A model generated the notes under the pieces. It had not been told where the DNA came from and did not search any database. It saw only the letters and a program-made list of their open reading frames with translations. Positions 1-6,298 of a DNA stretch of 7,323 nt are shown here, one piece after another. The stretch spans positions 1-7,323 of the forward strand of contig JALUKJ010000382.1 in assembly GCA_027056615.1 (NCBI GenBank), given 5' to 3'. The position numbers and the translations under genes are program-made. Origin of the DNA: Campylobacteraceae bacterium (GTDB lineage: Bacteria; Campylobacterota; Campylobacteria; Campylobacterales; Sulfurovaceae). The stretch's first letter is position 1, and each line of letters starts with the position of its first letter.

Positions 1-263
1 TCAATCTTAAAGATACCTTGAGACTCCATAAAAAACATTGCAATAAGTCCAAAACCTAAAATAAATAGACCAATTTTAAAACTCTTTTTTATAAAAAAAC
101 CTACAGCTAAACCAATTAAAAATGAGCTACCCATATCTAGGTAAGGAATAGGGTGGTCAACATTTGTAGCTCCCTCAATATTGTCTAATGGTGGTCTATA
201 AAAAACTTCATTGCCTGTTGTTTGTACTTGTTGTTTCATCTGCATGTACTGTTCTTCGTTCAT
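1..263 (-). CDS. FUN14 domain-containing membrane protein (3' end beyond window)
   Basis: The gene starts at the minus-strand ATG at 263-261 and runs off the left edge with 87 codons visible and no stop. An AAGGA ribosome binding site lies about 7 bases upstream. The first ~45 residues are polar and hydrophilic (Gln/Glu/Asn-rich, then a Pro-containing stretch). They are followed by a Gly-rich hydrophobic segment (about 47-58, containing GLAVGFF), a short basic turn (KKSFK, 59-63) and a second hydrophobic segment (about 64-80, ending in MFFMESQG). This two-helix, glycine-rich layout with a Lys-rich turn is typical of small bacterial FUN14-family proteins; their biochemical role in bacteria is not established. 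It sits 51 bases downstream of the MetF-like gene on the same strand, so the two may be co-transcribed. A TACAAT at 299-294 could also give it its own promoter. The family call is from remembered sequence pattern. Confidence 0.72.
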   Translation of the reverse strand, partial: MNEEQYMQMKQQVQTTGNEVFYRPPLDNIEGATNVDHPIPYLDMGSSFLIGLAVGFFIKKSFKIGLFILGFGLIAMFFMESQGIFKI

Positions 264-314
264 TTTTTTCCTTTTTGTTGAATTTATTTCGCTATTGTAA
301 CTTAATATTGTTGA

Positions 315-1238
315 TTAATCGTTTCCAATTAACTCCGAACATAAGTCAAAACGGTTGTGTGTCATTAGGTGTACTTTTGGATGAAGCTTAAGAATTTCAT
401 CAAAAATATTCTTAGAGAGGTTAAATCCAACCTCTTGTTCTTTAGTTGCTCCATCCATAGCAGCTAAGTCCATCTCTTCAATAATACTTTTTGGTACAGT
501 AATCCCTGGAACGTTATCTGAAATAAAATTAGCAGTTTTTGCTCTAACCACAGGAAATTGTCCTAATACCAACTGAGCTTGGGTTGCTGTATCTCTTATA
601 CTTAATCTCTTAGCCTCTTCAAAAAGCTCAATCAACACTTTAGCATTTCCAATATCATAAACAGGTTGAGTAATAATAGCTCTTGCTCCATAATCTAATT
701 TTTTAATCATCTTTTTTTGAATTTGTCGCATATTTTTTGCATAAGCATTAGCAACAGCAAAAGGGTAGATAGGTTTTGGTTTTGGATTTAACTCTTGATT
801 TGAGTAATCAAAGCCGTTATTTAGCCGATATATAATACTTAGAAGCAAGGTTGAGTCGCGCTCTAAAACACCTTTGACTTCTGGTTGGTCAGAGTATTTT
901 GCAGGGTCACCAGTAAGAGCTAAGATACAGCGTAAATCAAAATCATTAGCTCCAAGAAGAGTTGATTGTAAAGAGAGTTTATTTCTGTCTCTCATGCTCA
1001 TAGTTGCAATAACAGGTTTTTTAAAAGTTTGTTGTATCTGAATGGCTGAGAGGACTCCAGACATTTTAAGTTTGGCAAGAGGATTATCTGTAACTGAAAA
1101 ACCTGATACCTTTTCATGAAGGTTGAGCTTCTTTATCTTTTCTATAGTTGGTTTAATAGATGAGCCATGTGGTGGAGTGATTTCAACGGTTATAAATGGT
1201 TTATTGCTATGTAGTGTTGTACAAAAGTTCTCAAACAT
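315..1238 (-). CDS. metF: Methylenetetrahydrofolate reductase (MetF family)
   Basis: This 307-residue protein has the size and motif order of a single-domain MTHFR, the flavoprotein that reduces 5,10-methylene-THF to 5-methyl-THF for methionine synthesis in the cytoplasm. Visible landmarks are VEITPP at 18-23, whose Glu19 sits where the family's catalytic Glu lies; SVTDNPLA at 48-55; LTGDP at 108-112, with Asp111 in the place of the folate/flavin-contacting Asp; TQPVYD at 190-195; VPGITVP at 243-249; and a C-terminal HLMTH at 290-294. The TGDP and TDNP forms differ from the E. coli-type RGDLP and VTYGA motifs and recall the more divergent MTHFR branch, so a second, classical metF elsewhere in the genome is possible. 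The start is the ATG at 1238; the nearest ribosome-binding-like AGGA lies an unusually long 14 bases upstream. The gene is divergent from serB and followed by the FUN14 gene on the same strand. Confidence 0.8.
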   Translation of the reverse strand: MFENFCTTLHSNKPFITVEITPPHGSSIKPTIEKIKKLNLHEKVSGFSVTDNPLAKLKMSGVLSAIQIQQTFKKPVIATMSMRDRNKLSLQSTLLGANDFDLRCILALTGDPAKYSDQPEVKGVLERDSTLLLSIIYRLNNGFDYSNQELNPKPKPIYPFAVANAYAKNMRQIQKKMIKKLDYGARAIITQPVYDIGNAKVLIELFEEAKRLSIRDTATQAQLVLGQFPVVRAKTANFISDNVPGITVPKSIIEEMDLAAMDGATKEQEVGFNLSKNIFDEILKLHPKVHLMTHNRFDLCSELIGND

Positions 1239-1311
1239 ATATTTAATTTTAATCCTAACAAGTAATTGGATATAATTCTACCGAAAAATAACATAGAGGT
1301 AATATAAATAT
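1239..1311. promoter_or_regulatory. Divergent promoter region metF / serB
   Basis: This 73-bp gap drives genes in both directions. For serB there is a consensus -10 hexamer TATAAT at 1271-1276. Upstream, at 1242-1251, TTTAATTTTA resembles the TTTAAGTnTT element of Campylobacter sigma-70 promoters with two mismatches, and an AGAGG ribosome binding site lies at 1295-1299. On the minus strand a TAGAAT hexamer occupies 1279-1274 and could serve metF, overlapping the serB -10 by three bases. The shared core (1269-1283) is a near palindrome. Transcription starts are inferred. Confidence 0.55.
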
Positions 1312-1935
1312 ATGAAATTAGCAGTATTTGATTTTGATTCGACGCTGATGGATGGTGAAACCATTGATTTTTTTGCTGAGGAACTAGGTTTTAAAGATGA
1401 AGTGGTTGCAATTACAGAACGTGCTATGGCAGGTGAGTTGGATTTTTATGCGTCATTGGTCGAGAGAGTAGCACTTCTTAAGGGGTTACCTTATGAAAAA
1501 GTAGAATCTATTTGTAAAACTTTACCCATGATGAATGGAGCTAAAGAGGTAGTAGAGGGTTTAAAAGAAAAAGGCTACAAAGTGGTCTGTTTTTCAGGTG
1601 GTTTTAGAGATGCAACTAGACCAGCTTGTGAAAAATTGGGTATAGACGCTGATTTTTCTAACTTTTTACATGCAGAAAATGGAGTTCTTACAGGTGCAGT
1701 TGGTGGAGAGATGATGTACTCTAATGCCAAAGGTGATATGATTGTACGTTTACAAAATCTCTTAGCTGTAGGTAGGGAAGATACATTAGTTGTAGGTGAT
1801 GGTGCAAATGATTTAAGTATGTTTGCTCATTCGGATACACGTGTAGCATTTTGTGCAAAACCAATACTTCGTGAATCAGCCACACACTGTGTAGATATAA
1901 AAGATTTACGAGAAGTTTTAACCATAGCTGTTTAG
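1312..1935 (+). CDS. serB: Phosphoserine phosphatase SerB
   Basis: This 207-residue HAD-superfamily phosphatase catalyses the last step of serine synthesis, O-phosphoserine to L-serine, in the cytoplasm. All four HAD motifs are present. Motif I is DFDST at 7-11, with Asp7 as nucleophile and Asp9 as general acid. Motif II is FSGGF at 94-98, with Ser95. The motif III Lys is probably Lys140 (SNAKGD). Motif IV is GDGAND at 162-167, with Asp163 and Asp167 for Mg2+. Glu16 in the DGETID stretch and Arg52 in the cap region fit the serine-phosphate-recognising residues of the SerB family, which separates it from generic HAD phosphatases. The length matches short epsilonproteobacterial SerB proteins lacking the N-terminal ACT extension of E. 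coli SerB. The start has an AGAGG 12 bases upstream and its own -10 element. Translation ends in TAG just before an AT-rich inverted-repeat region. Confidence 0.93.
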   Translation: MKLAVFDFDSTLMDGETIDFFAEELGFKDEVVAITERAMAGELDFYASLVERVALLKGLPYEKVESICKTLPMMNGAKEVVEGLKEKGYKVVCFSGGFRDATRPACEKLGIDADFSNFLHAENGVLTGAVGGEMMYSNAKGDMIVRLQNLLAVGREDTLVVGDGANDLSMFAHSDTRVAFCAKPILRESATHCVDIKDLREVLTIAV

Positions 1936-1944
1936 ATTGGTTGC

Positions 1945-1986
1945 TTTATTAACTTTTTGTTAATAAATTAATCAAATTATTAATAA
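1945..1986. repeat. AT-rich inverted repeats between serB and uppP
   Basis: A perfect 9-bp inverted repeat, TTTATTAAC (1945-1953) and GTTAATAAA (1959-1967), flanks a TTTTT loop. Ten bases on lies a perfect 10-bp palindrome, TTATTAATAA (1977-1986). The half-site TTAATAA recurs exactly 20 bp apart (1960-1966 and 1980-1986), about two helical turns. The first repeat could form a weak hairpin, but it has a single G:C pair and no trailing U tract, so a terminator is doubtful. An operator overlapping the uppP promoter is an alternative, and chance in AT-rich DNA cannot be excluded. Confidence 0.45.
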
Positions 1987-2008
1987 AATAAGAAAAAATT
2001 ATATAGGA
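1984..2008 (+). promoter_or_regulatory. Possible uppP promoter -10 and ribosome binding site
   Basis: TAAAAT at 1984-1989 is a plausible -10 element. It would place the transcript start near 1996, upstream of the AGGA ribosome binding site at 2005-2008, which lies 9 bases before the uppP ATG. The TTATAT at 1998-2003 is a poorer choice, because a start from it would leave the ribosome binding site out of the message. No convincing -35 is visible; that position falls inside the inverted repeats. Confidence 0.35.
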
Positions 2009-2017
2009 TATTAGAAC

Positions 2018-2782
2018 ATGGACATTTTACAAGCTATTATTATAGGAATTATAGAAGGGTTTACTGAATTTTTACCCATTTCCTCAACAGGTCACATGAT
2101 TGTTGCCTCTAAATTTTTAGGGATTGAACAGTCTGCTGTCGTTAAAGCGTATGAAGTTATTATTCAATTTGCAGCCATTTTGGCAGTGATATTGCTTTAC
2201 AGAGAGAAAATTAACTTTAAAGAGATTAAACTTTGGAGTAAAATTGTTGGTGCATTTTTTCCTTTAGCCATTATTGGGTTTATACTCAAAGATTGGGTAA
2301 AAGAGATTTTTAATGTAGAGACAGTTGCATATATGTTTATTATTGGTGGAATTGTTTTTATAGTTGTAGAGTATTTTCATAAAGATGAAAAGATGTCTTC
2401 TCAGGATATAGAAGAGGTAACATGGAAACAAGCCATGAGTATTGGTTTTGCACAAGTTCTCTCTTTGGTTCCAGGGACATCAAGAGCAGGTTCAACCATT
2501 ATTGGGGGAATGCTTTCAGGAGTGAGTCGTAAAGCTTCGACTGAGTTCTCATTTTTATTGGCAATTCCTGTAATGATGGCTGTGAGTGGCTATGATTTGT
2601 TAAAACACTACAAAGACTTTATAGGGGCAGACATAACAGCCTTTGCTATTGGTTTTGTAGTGGCGTTTGTGGTGGCTTATGTCACTATAAAGATGTTTAT
2701 TGTATTTTTGCAACGCTTTACATTTGTTGCATTTGGAATATATAGGATAATTTTTGGAGTTATTCTGCTGATGATAATATAA
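2018..2782 (+). CDS. uppP: Undecaprenyl-diphosphate phosphatase UppP (BacA)
   Basis: This 254-residue polytopic inner-membrane protein dephosphorylates undecaprenyl diphosphate to undecaprenyl phosphate, recycling the lipid carrier for peptidoglycan and other surface polymers. In many bacteria the family also confers bacitracin tolerance. The two family signatures are clear. EGFTEFLPISSTGHM at 13-27 contains the acidic pair Glu13/Glu17, Ser22/Ser23 and His26. VPGTSRAGST at 151-160 contains the catalytic Arg156. Several hydrophobic segments surround them (about 48-60, 75-90, 104-119, 178-190, 205-225 and 236-254). The length is near the family norm of about 255-275. AGGA at 2005-2008 supports the ATG at 2018. 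The downstream helicase begins 10 bases after the stop, and its ribosome binding site overlaps that stop, so the two are very likely co-transcribed. Confidence 0.95.
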   Translation: MDILQAIIIGIIEGFTEFLPISSTGHMIVASKFLGIEQSAVVKAYEVIIQFAAILAVILLYREKINFKEIKLWSKIVGAFFPLAIIGFILKDWVKEIFNVETVAYMFIIGGIVFIVVEYFHKDEKMSSQDIEEVTWKQAMSIGFAQVLSLVPGTSRAGSTIIGGMLSGVSRKASTEFSFLLAIPVMMAVSGYDLLKHYKDFIGADITAFAIGFVVAFVVAYVTIKMFIVFLQRFTFVAFGIYRIIFGVILLMII

Positions 2783-2795
2783 GGTAAAAAATTTG
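2781..2795 (+). promoter_or_regulatory. Ribosome binding site and TTG start of the helicase gene
   Basis: AAGG at 2781-2784 lies 8 bases before TTG (2793-2795) and overlaps the uppP TAA stop at 2780-2782. This supports initiation at the rare TTG codon, and the resulting N-terminus (TFNNFKFHKDLL) reads like the normal start of a DEAD-box core just ahead of the Q motif. Translation is probably coupled to uppP. Confidence 0.6.
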
Positions 2796-4181
2796 ACATT
2801 TAATAATTTTAAATTTCACAAAGACCTCTTGAAAGGGGTTCGTATTGCAGGGTTCAAAGAGCCAAGTCCGATTCAGAAAATGGTAATACCCATCATTGAA
2901 AAGGGTGAAGATTTGGTGGGTCAAGCCTACACAGGTACAGGTAAAACAGCTGCTTTTGGTCTGCCCTTAATGGATAAAATTGCTAAAAAAGAGATTGAAC
3001 GTGCATTGGTTATTACGCCCACACGTGAACTTGCAACCCAAGTGAGTGATGAACTCTATCACCTTGGGCGTTTTTGTGGTATTCGTACTATTACTGTTTA
3101 TGGTGGAGTTGGATATGGACGACAAATTGCCCTGATTAATAAAGGGGTACAAGTAATTGTTGCCACCCCTGGGCGACTAAAAGACCTTTATAAAAAAGGA
3201 AAAATTGACTCTTTTAACCCTGAAATAATTGTCCTTGATGAGGCAGATGAGATGCTTGATATGGGATTTTTAGAAGAGATTAAAGAGATTTTTGAGTATA
3301 TTCCTCAAAACCGACAGACCCTTCTCTTTTCAGCAACTATACCAGAACCCATTAAAGAGTTAGCTAATGATATTTTGACCAATCCTCAATTTATTTCGGT
3401 AGTGGGTGAAGATGAGAGTACGACTAATAATGTTATTGAACAGTTCTATTATGTAATTGAAGAGGTTCAACGTGATGAAGCGATAGTAAAGCTTTTAGAG
3501 ACAGAAAAAATTAATAAGTGTATTATATTTTGTCGAATGAGACGTGAAGTTGACCGATTGAGTGAACATCTGAAAGCTATTGGCTTTTTAGTAGAAGGAT
3601 TACATGGTGATTTAGACCAAATGGAGCGAGAGCGTATTGTCAGAGGTTATCGTCGTGGCGAGTCTAAAGTGATGGTTGCTACGGATGTGGCTTCAAGAGG
3701 TTTAGATGTTAAAGATGTGACACATGTTTTTAATTATCATATTCCTTTTGACCCACAATCTTATGTTCATCGAATTGGACGAACAGGAAGAGCAGGAAAA
3801 TCTGGTAAAGCTATAACCTTAGTCTCTACCAATGAGTTTAAAGAGCTTCAACGTATTCAAAAAGAGGTAGGGGCAGATATGAAATTAGCTACTATTGTTC
3901 TTGATGAAAATTTAGAAGATATTTCAAACAATTTTACATCACTTCAAACTATGGTAGAAGAGGTAGATATTTCTCCAATAGCAGTGGATTTTATTGATAG
4001 TATGGAAGAGATGGATTATCATGAGTTTGTTGAACGTGTGGTTACGTTGTTAATTCAACAAAAAAGACCATCAATTAATCAGTTAGGATTTGATGAAGAG
4101 ACTGTTAGTAGTATGTTAGAAAGCTATGAGTATAAACAAAAGACGGTACGTAAGGATAACCGTAAAAAAAAGCGACATTAA
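2793..4181 (+). CDS. DEAD-box ATP-dependent RNA helicase
   Basis: This 462-residue cytoplasmic RNA helicase would use ATP to unwind short RNA duplexes, in ribosome assembly, mRNA decay or cold adaptation. The conserved core motifs appear in order: Q motif with Phe21 and Gln28 (PSPIQ); motif I AYTGTGKT at 45-52; Ia PTREL at 76-80; Ib TPGR at 125-128; II DEAD at 149-152; III SAT at 180-182; IV IIFC around 244-247; V ATDVASRGLDV at 296-306; and VI HRIGRTGRAG at 326-335. The tail after the core (about 345-462) is partly acidic and helical, then turns strongly basic in the last 15 residues (ending RKKKRH), a likely RNA-binding tail. There is no recognisable RRM, so it is not a DbpA-type or full-length E. 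coli DeaD-type protein. It most resembles the compact CshA/DeaD-like helicases and may correspond to the single main helicase of Helicobacter (RhpA), which is an inference. It starts at TTG and follows uppP by 10 bases. Confidence 0.95.
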   Translation: MTFNNFKFHKDLLKGVRIAGFKEPSPIQKMVIPIIEKGEDLVGQAYTGTGKTAAFGLPLMDKIAKKEIERALVITPTRELATQVSDELYHLGRFCGIRTITVYGGVGYGRQIALINKGVQVIVATPGRLKDLYKKGKIDSFNPEIIVLDEADEMLDMGFLEEIKEIFEYIPQNRQTLLFSATIPEPIKELANDILTNPQFISVVGEDESTTNNVIEQFYYVIEEVQRDEAIVKLLETEKINKCIIFCRMRREVDRLSEHLKAIGFLVEGLHGDLDQMERERIVRGYRRGESKVMVATDVASRGLDVKDVTHVFNYHIPFDPQSYVHRIGRTGRAGKSGKAITLVSTNEFKELQRIQKEVGADMKLATIVLDENLEDISNNFTSLQTMVEEVDISPIAVDFIDSMEEMDYHEFVERVVTLLIQQKRPSINQLGFDEETVSSMLESYEYKQKTVRKDNRKKKRH

Positions 4182-4244
4182 ATTAAGCTTTTTAAGTATA
4201 AATCGTTAAAATACGGCATAAATTTACTATAGAAGGTTTTTAAA
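4182..4244 (+). promoter_or_regulatory. Probable promoter and leader of the oadGAB operon
   Basis: This 63-bp gap is far looser than the gaps inside the following operon. It contains TTTAAGTATA (4191-4200), close to the TTTAAGTnTT element of Campylobacter sigma-70 promoters, then candidate -10 hexamers TAAAAT (4207-4212) and TACTAT (4225-4230). Neither has ideal spacing, so the true -10 is unsettled. A GAAGG ribosome binding site lies at 4232-4236, 8 bases before the oadG ATG. No convincing terminator for the helicase gene is seen here. Confidence 0.45.
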
Positions 4245-4484
4245 ATGGAAGTCAATTATGTAATGGAAGCATTAAAGTTTATGGTACTAGGAATGGGAGT
4301 TGTATTTTTATTTCTCTTTATTCTTGTAAAAGTAGTTGAACTTCAAGCAAAACTAATAGCAAAGTATTTTCCTGAAAATACTCCAAAAATATCTACTATT
4401 TCAACAGTTGATGCAGAAGAAGAACAACGCAAGGTTGCTGCCATTATCGCTGCTGTAACAGAGTTTCATAACAATAAATTATAA
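4245..4484 (+). CDS. oadG: Oxaloacetate decarboxylase gamma subunit (OadG family)
   Basis: This 79-residue protein has the OadG plan. A short N-terminus leads into one hydrophobic membrane helix (about residues 9-30, with the Gly-rich GMGVVFLFLF). A charged cytoplasmic linker with Pro and Thr/Ser follows (about 42-58), then a C-terminal segment VAAIIAAVTEF (63-73), which matches the AAIAAAV-like tail of the family. In the known enzyme the gamma subunit anchors the soluble alpha subunit to the membrane beta subunit through its tail, and in Klebsiella it also binds zinc. The cluster of C-terminal histidines associated with zinc there is not visible; only His75 remains. The assignment leans on its place directly ahead of oadA and oadB. 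GAAGG at 4232-4236 supports the start, and oadA follows after 15 bases. Confidence 0.85.
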   Translation: MEVNYVMEALKFMVLGMGVVFLFLFILVKVVELQAKLIAKYFPENTPKISTISTVDAEEEQRKVAAIIAAVTEFHNNKL

Positions 4485-4499
4485 GAATGAAGGTATAAG

Positions 4500-6296
4500 A
4501 TGGCAAAAAAATATATTGATGTAATGGATACAACCTTTAGAGATGGATTCCAATCTGTCTTTGGTGGTCGTGTTCTTATGGAAGATTTTCTTCCAGCAGT
4601 AGAAGTTGCAAAAAGTGCAGGTATTAATCACTTTGAGTTTGGTGGAGGCACTCGATTTCAGAGTCTTTATCTCTATCTGCAAGAGAATGCATTTGATATG
4701 ATGGACAAATTTAGAGAGATAGTAGGTCCAGAAGCAAACTTACAAGTTCTCTCTCGTGGGATTAATACCGTAATGCTTGACACAGGTAGTCGTGAGATGA
4801 TTGACCTTTTTGCAAAGATGTTTGCAAAGCATGGAACAACAACAGTACGTAATTTTGATGCACTAAATGATGTTAATAATTTAATATATAGTGCCTCTAG
4901 TATTAAAGAACATGGCATGAACCATGAAGCTGTTATTACCATGATGGATTTACCTCCAGGGTGCAAAGGAGCTCATGATGTTGCTTTTTATGAAAAAACT
5001 TTACGAAATATTTTAGATGCTGGAATTGAGTTTGATTCTCTCTGTTTTAAAGATGCATCAGGAACAGCCAATCCAAATAAAGTCTATGAAACAGTCTCAA
5101 TGGCTAGAAAGCTTTTAGGTGAAGAGGTTCACTTAAGATTTCATACTCATGAGACAGCAGGTGTCTCTGTTGCCTCTTACTTGGCAGCTCTTGAAGCAGG
5201 TGCTAATGGTATAGATATGGCTGCTTCTCCTGTAAGTGGTGGTACTTCTCAACCAGATATCTTGACCATGCTTCATGCTACTAAAGGAAGTAATTATAAT
5301 TTAGGTGATTTACAACTTAATAAAGTCCTCAAATATGAAGATAGACTTCAAGAGTGTCTAAAAGAGTATATGATTCCACCAGAAGCGACAAAAGTTTCAC
5401 CTCTAATTCCTTTCTCTCCAATGCCAGGTGGTGCATTGACAGCCAATACTCAAATGATGAGAGATAATGACTCTCTTGATAAGTTTGATGAGGTAATTAG
5501 TGAAATGAAAGAGGTTGTTGAACGTGGTGGTTATGGTACTTCTGTAACCCCTGTTAGTCAGTTTTACTGGCAACAAGCGTATGAAAATGTTATGTTTGGC
5601 AAATGGAAAAAGATTGCACCAGGTTATGGTCGTATGGTTCTTGGTTATTTTGGTAAAACACCTGTTGAACCAGATGAAGAGATTATTAAATTGGCTTCAG
5701 AGCAGTTAAAACTTGAACCAACAACAGAAAACCCATTAGACCATGCCGATAGAGAAGTAACAAAGTCTATTGCATATTGGAAAAAGATGCTTGAAGATGA
5801 AGAACTTGATACAACAGAAGAGAATATTTTTATTGCGGCAACATGTAAGAAAAAAGGAATAGCGTTTTTAAAGGGTGAAAGTCCTTTAATGATTAGAAAA
5901 GGTAAAAATAATCAAAATTGTGGAGAAGAAAAAATGAGTGGTAGTTATACAGTAGTAGTAGATGGTAAGAGTTATAGTGTTCAAGTAGCAGAGGGTGATG
6001 CAGAAATTTCTGTGACTCCTAGTACTACAAGTGTTCCAGCAACAAAAACAGCAACTGCACCAGTAGTTACTAGTGGTAAAGGCTCTATCGAAATTCATTC
6101 TCAAACTCCAGGTAATGTTTGGAAAATTATAAAAGCTCCAGGAGACTCTGTAACTGAAGGTGAGCAAATTATGATTCTTGAAGCGATGAAGATGGAGATT
6201 GATATTATAGCTGAAAAAGCAGGTGTTATTAAATCTATTGATGTTAAGACAAATGATGCAGTAGTTGATGGACAGCTTCTTGCAACAATGGAGTAA
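4500..6296 (+). CDS. oadA: Biotin-dependent oxaloacetate decarboxylase alpha / pyruvate carboxylase B subunit
   Basis: This 598-residue cytoplasmic protein pairs a carboxyltransferase domain with a C-terminal biotin carrier. It moves CO2 between oxaloacetate/pyruvate and biotin. The TIM-barrel half opens with [10 protein letters not shown] (10-19, with Asp15), then NFDALND at 118-124, the carbamylatable Lys184 in LCFKDASG, and the metal-binding pair His215/His217 in [15 protein letters not shown] at 246-253 follows. A conserved [17 protein letters not shown] region (301-317) opens the PYC/OADA helper domain, which runs to about 465. Met479 then begins a beta-rich segment, followed by a Thr/Ala/Pro/Val linker (about 505-525) and the biotinyl domain (about 528-598). 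The biotinylation site is EAMKM at 561-565, with Lys564. The protein strongly recalls Campylobacter PycB, which works with a separate biotin carboxylase as pyruvate carboxylase. Here, between oadG and oadB, sodium-coupled decarboxylation is the likelier role. GAAGG at 4489-4493 supports the start. Confidence 0.93.
   Translation: MAKKYIDVMDTTFRDGFQSVFGGRVLMEDFLPAVEVAKSAGINHFEFGGGTRFQSLYLYLQENAFDMMDKFREIVGPEANLQVLSRGINTVMLDTGSREMIDLFAKMFAKHGTTTVRNFDALNDVNNLIYSASSIKEHGMNHEAVITMMDLPPGCKGAHDVAFYEKTLRNILDAGIEFDSLCFKDASGTANPNKVYETVSMARKLLGEEVHLRFHTHETAGVSVASYLAALEAGANGIDMAASPVSGGTSQPDILTMLHATKGSNYNLGDLQLNKVLKYEDRLQECLKEYMIPPEATKVSPLIPFSPMPGGALTANTQMMRDNDSLDKFDEVISEMKEVVERGGYGTSVTPVSQFYWQQAYENVMFGKWKKIAPGYGRMVLGYFGKTPVEPDEEIIKLASEQLKLEPTTENPLDHADREVTKSIAYWKKMLEDEELDTTEENIFIAATCKKKGIAFLKGESPLMIRKGKNNQNCGEEKMSGSYTVVVDGKSYSVQVAEGDAEISVTPSTTSVPATKTATAPVVTSGKGSIEIHSQTPGNVWKIIKAPGDSVTEGEQIMILEAMKMEIDIIAEKAGVIKSIDVKTNDAVVDGQLLATME
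5922..5936 (+). promoter_or_regulatory. Internal ribosome binding site and in-frame ATG inside oadA
   Basis: GGAGAAG at 5922-5928 lies upstream of an in-frame ATG at 5934-5936 (Met479 of the alpha subunit), with 8 bases between GGAG and the ATG. Initiation here would give a free 120-residue biotin-carrier protein containing Lys564. The site coincides with the domain boundary. Glu-Glu-Lys codons alone can mimic a Shine-Dalgarno sequence, so use in the cell is unproven. Confidence 0.35.
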
Positions 6297-6298
6297 GC

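Noticed and set aside
188..391. Plus-strand open frame of 67 codons
   Set aside because: It spans the antisense of the FUN14 start, the intergenic gap and the 3' end of metF; it has no good ribosome binding site, and its residue composition reads like antisense of AT-rich DNA.
1945..1967. Hairpin after serB as an intrinsic terminator
   Set aside because: The stem has only one G:C pair, and the downstream sequence TTAATCAAATT is not a U tract; it is kept only as an inverted repeat.
4182..4200. AAGCTT-centred palindromic patch as a helicase terminator
   Set aside because: Only a few base pairs can form with almost no loop, and there is no GC-rich stem or clean U tract.
6000..6070. Thr/Ala/Pro/Val-rich stretch in OadA as a repeat or frameshift artefact
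   Set aside because: Low-complexity flexible linkers are normal before biotinyl domains, and the frame continues intact into EAMKM.
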